A stretch of DNA of 64,000 nucleotides from JAFGSI01 sp041287425 (GTDB lineage Bacteria > Chloroflexota > Anaerolineae > Anaerolineales > Villigracilaceae): contig JBEULG010000011.1 of the NCBI GenBank assembly GCA_041287425.1, positions 62,001 through 126,000 on the forward strand. The letters run 5' to 3'. A program made the position numbers and the translations under genes. Position 1 is the stretch's first letter, and every line of letters starts with the position of its first letter. The notes beneath the pieces were generated by a model. The model saw only the letters and a program-made list of their open reading frames with translations, made no database searches and had not been told where the DNA came from. Below are positions 62,763-64,000 of this stretch, one piece after another.

Positions 62763-62866
62763 GGCACGGTCTCCGCGTGGCAGGCAGCGATTTTACCCCA
62801 GAGGAGGCAATCCGTAAAGCGTGGCGCAGGCAGGGGAATCGCTTTGCCGCCTGGAAAAGCGGCGAC

Positions 62867-62872
62867 ATTATA
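62867..62872 (-). promoter_or_regulatory. -10 box upstream of VKOR
   Basis: TATAAT on the minus strand, about 105 bases before the VKOR start, in the 119-base gap after relA. No clear -35 hexamer. An inverted repeat GCCGC/GCGGC at 62846-62863 lies between it and the gene. Confidence 0.4.
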
Positions 62873-62881
62873 CCACACGAA

Positions 62882-64000
62882 TTAGCCGGCCTTGACGCGC
62901 ACGGCTTCGAGGACGTTGGGGAGGTTTTCGAGACGAGTCAGGATGCGGCTCAATTGGGCGATGTCCTTGACCTCGATGACCAGGCGCAATTCGGCCAGGT
63001 GCTTGCTGGTGCGGGCGCTGGCATCCCGAATGTAGATGTTTTCGCTGTTGAGCAGGTTGGTTACATCGCTCATCAGGCCCTGGCGGTCGTAGGCCGAGAT
63101 ACGAATCGGGACGGGGTAGGTGCGGACCTTTTCGCCCCAACTGACCTTGACCAGCCGTTCGCGGTCGCGGATGCGCAGAATATTGGGGCAATCCTGACGA
63201 TGGATGGTGGCGCCGCGTCCGCGCGTGATGTAGCCGATGATTTCGTCGCCGGGGGTGGGGTTGCAGCAGCGTGCCATGGTGCTGAGGGCGTCTTTCAGGC
63301 CGAGGACGGTCACGGCGTCGGACGGCGAGGGTTCGCTGGTCGCCGGGACGACGACCAGGACGTCATCGGCCTGTTTGGATTCGAGCAGGTGGTTGACGAC
63401 GCGGCCGATGGAGATGTCGCCGCAGCCCAGGGCGACATAGAATTCGTCCACGCTGCGGTCGTAGCGGCGGGCCAGGTCTTCGAGGGTTTTCTGGTCCAGT
63501 TCGGGCAGTCCGAGGCGGATGATTTCGCGCTCAAGCAGGTTCTTTCCCTGAACCAGGTTCTGTTCCCGGTCCTGACGCTTGAACCAGTTGCGGATTTTGG
63601 CGCGGGCGCGCTGGGTGCGGACCAGACCCAGGCTGGGGTTGAGCCAGTCGCGGCTGGGGCCACCTTTGTTGGCGGTCAGGATTTCGACTTGTTCGCCGGT
63701 CTTGAGTTCGTAATCGAGGGGCACGAGTTTGCCGTTGACTTTGGCACCCCGGCAGCGGTCGCCGATGGAGGTGTGGACGTGATAGGCAAAGTCGATGGGC
63801 GTCGAGCCGGCCGGCAAGTCGATGATATCGCCGCGTGGGGTGAAGACGTAAACCCGGTCTTTGAAGACGTCGGTCTTCAGGCTGTCAACGAATTCCTGGG
63901 CGTCCTCTACATCTTGACGCCATTCCATTATTTTGCGCAGGTAGTTGATACGTTCATCGTACTTGTCGCGCTGGCCGCCTTCTTTGTAGCGCCAGTGGGC
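62882..64000 (-). CDS. relA: (p)ppGpp synthetase/hydrolase RelA/SpoT, C-terminal part
   Basis: 372 codons to the window edge; the start and the HD/synthetase domains are upstream. The frame is open to base 64000 and begins within the HWRYKEG end of the synthetase domain. Next come TGS (RVYVFTPRGDIIDLP, FAYHVHTSIGDRCRGAKV), a helical region, a zinc-finger-like CCNPTPGDEIIGY with HRQDCPNI, and an ACT domain at the end. These regulate the enzyme on the ribosome. It mediates the stringent response. Confidence 0.93.
   Translation of the reverse strand, partial: AHWRYKEGGQRDKYDERINYLRKIMEWRQDVEDAQEFVDSLKTDVFKDRVYVFTPRGDIIDLPAGSTPIDFAYHVHTSIGDRCRGAKVNGKLVPLDYELKTGEQVEILTANKGGPSRDWLNPSLGLVRTQRARAKIRNWFKRQDREQNLVQGKNLLEREIIRLGLPELDQKTLEDLARRYDRSVDEFYVALGCGDISIGRVVNHLLESKQADDVLVVVPATSEPSPSDAVTVLGLKDALSTMARCCNPTPGDEIIGYITRGRGATIHRQDCPNILRIRDRERLVKVSWGEKVRTYPVPIRISAYDRQGLMSDVTNLLNSENIYIRDASARTSKHLAELRLVIEVKDIAQLSRILTRLENLPNVLEAVRVKAG

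Overview
The window looks like a chromosomal segment of a Chloroflexota bacterium, most likely of the Anaerolineae. This is an inference from gene content: a yidC-jag-parA-parB block, an archaeal-type HMG-CoA synthase/thiolase/DUF35 set beside a bacterial class II HMG-CoA reductase, many V4R, roadblock and two-component proteins, and a diterpene cluster resembling one known from Herpetosiphon. The DNA is GC-rich and gene-dense. I see no insertion sequences, prophage, CRISPR or rRNA. Two tRNAs are present (Gln-CTG and Asp-GTC).

Layout. 1-3.6 kb: end of yidC, jag, a PfkB-type kinase, parA and parB. 3.6-13.5 kb: an amidohydrolase, two histidine kinases, an OmpR regulator, a receiver-CpaE-like ATPase, a double-XRE regulator, TPR and GNAT proteins, a tandem pair of V4R proteins and a lipase-like hydrolase. 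13.5-22 kb: prmC, a cobalamin adenosyltransferase, a large membrane adenylate cyclase, a PLC-like protein, yqeY, a 7TM-HD phosphodiesterase, ybeY and dgkA. 22-26.4 kb (minus): an upper mevalonate operon, in which the thiolase homologue has lost its catalytic residues. 26.5-33.3 kb: tRNA-Gln, tandem repeats, a LacI regulator and a sugar ABC operon with a trehalose-synthase-like enzyme. Its second permease carries an inserted c-type cytochrome domain. 33.4-40.7 kb (minus): a diterpene operon with a class II cyclase, an Rv3378c-like enzyme, a methyltransferase, a GT87-type membrane protein, an acyltransferase and a terminal kinase/regulator pair. 40.8-43.2 kb: secDF. 43.3-52.1 kb: pheA, then an aromatic-amino-acid operon (aroH-aroF-tyrA-aroA-aroE-aroC-aroKB-aroQ) preceded by a Phe/Tyr-rich leader peptide and a strong hairpin. 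52.1-64 kb: a P-loop kinase, a channel-like protein without a K+ filter, a SpoIIE phosphatase, tRNA-Asp, an L,D-transpeptidase, a roadblock-V4R-regulator-glycosyltransferase operon, rsmA, a G5/3D cell-wall protein, an aminotransferase, a DUF1540 protein, a VKOR protein and the 3' part of relA/spoT.

How the genes fit together. The mevalonate operon would feed isoprenoid precursors, and the diterpene operon would consume geranylgeranyl diphosphate. The LacI regulator probably controls itself and the sugar operon through two identical 12-bp palindromes. The aromatic operon appears to be controlled by translation of Phe/Tyr codons. Several genes have a -10 box 6-9 nt before the start codon, suggesting frequent leaderless transcripts.

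The strongest candidates for undescribed biology are the cytochrome-c-containing ABC permease, the expanded diterpene cluster, the Phe/Tyr attenuator and the catalytically stripped thiolase.
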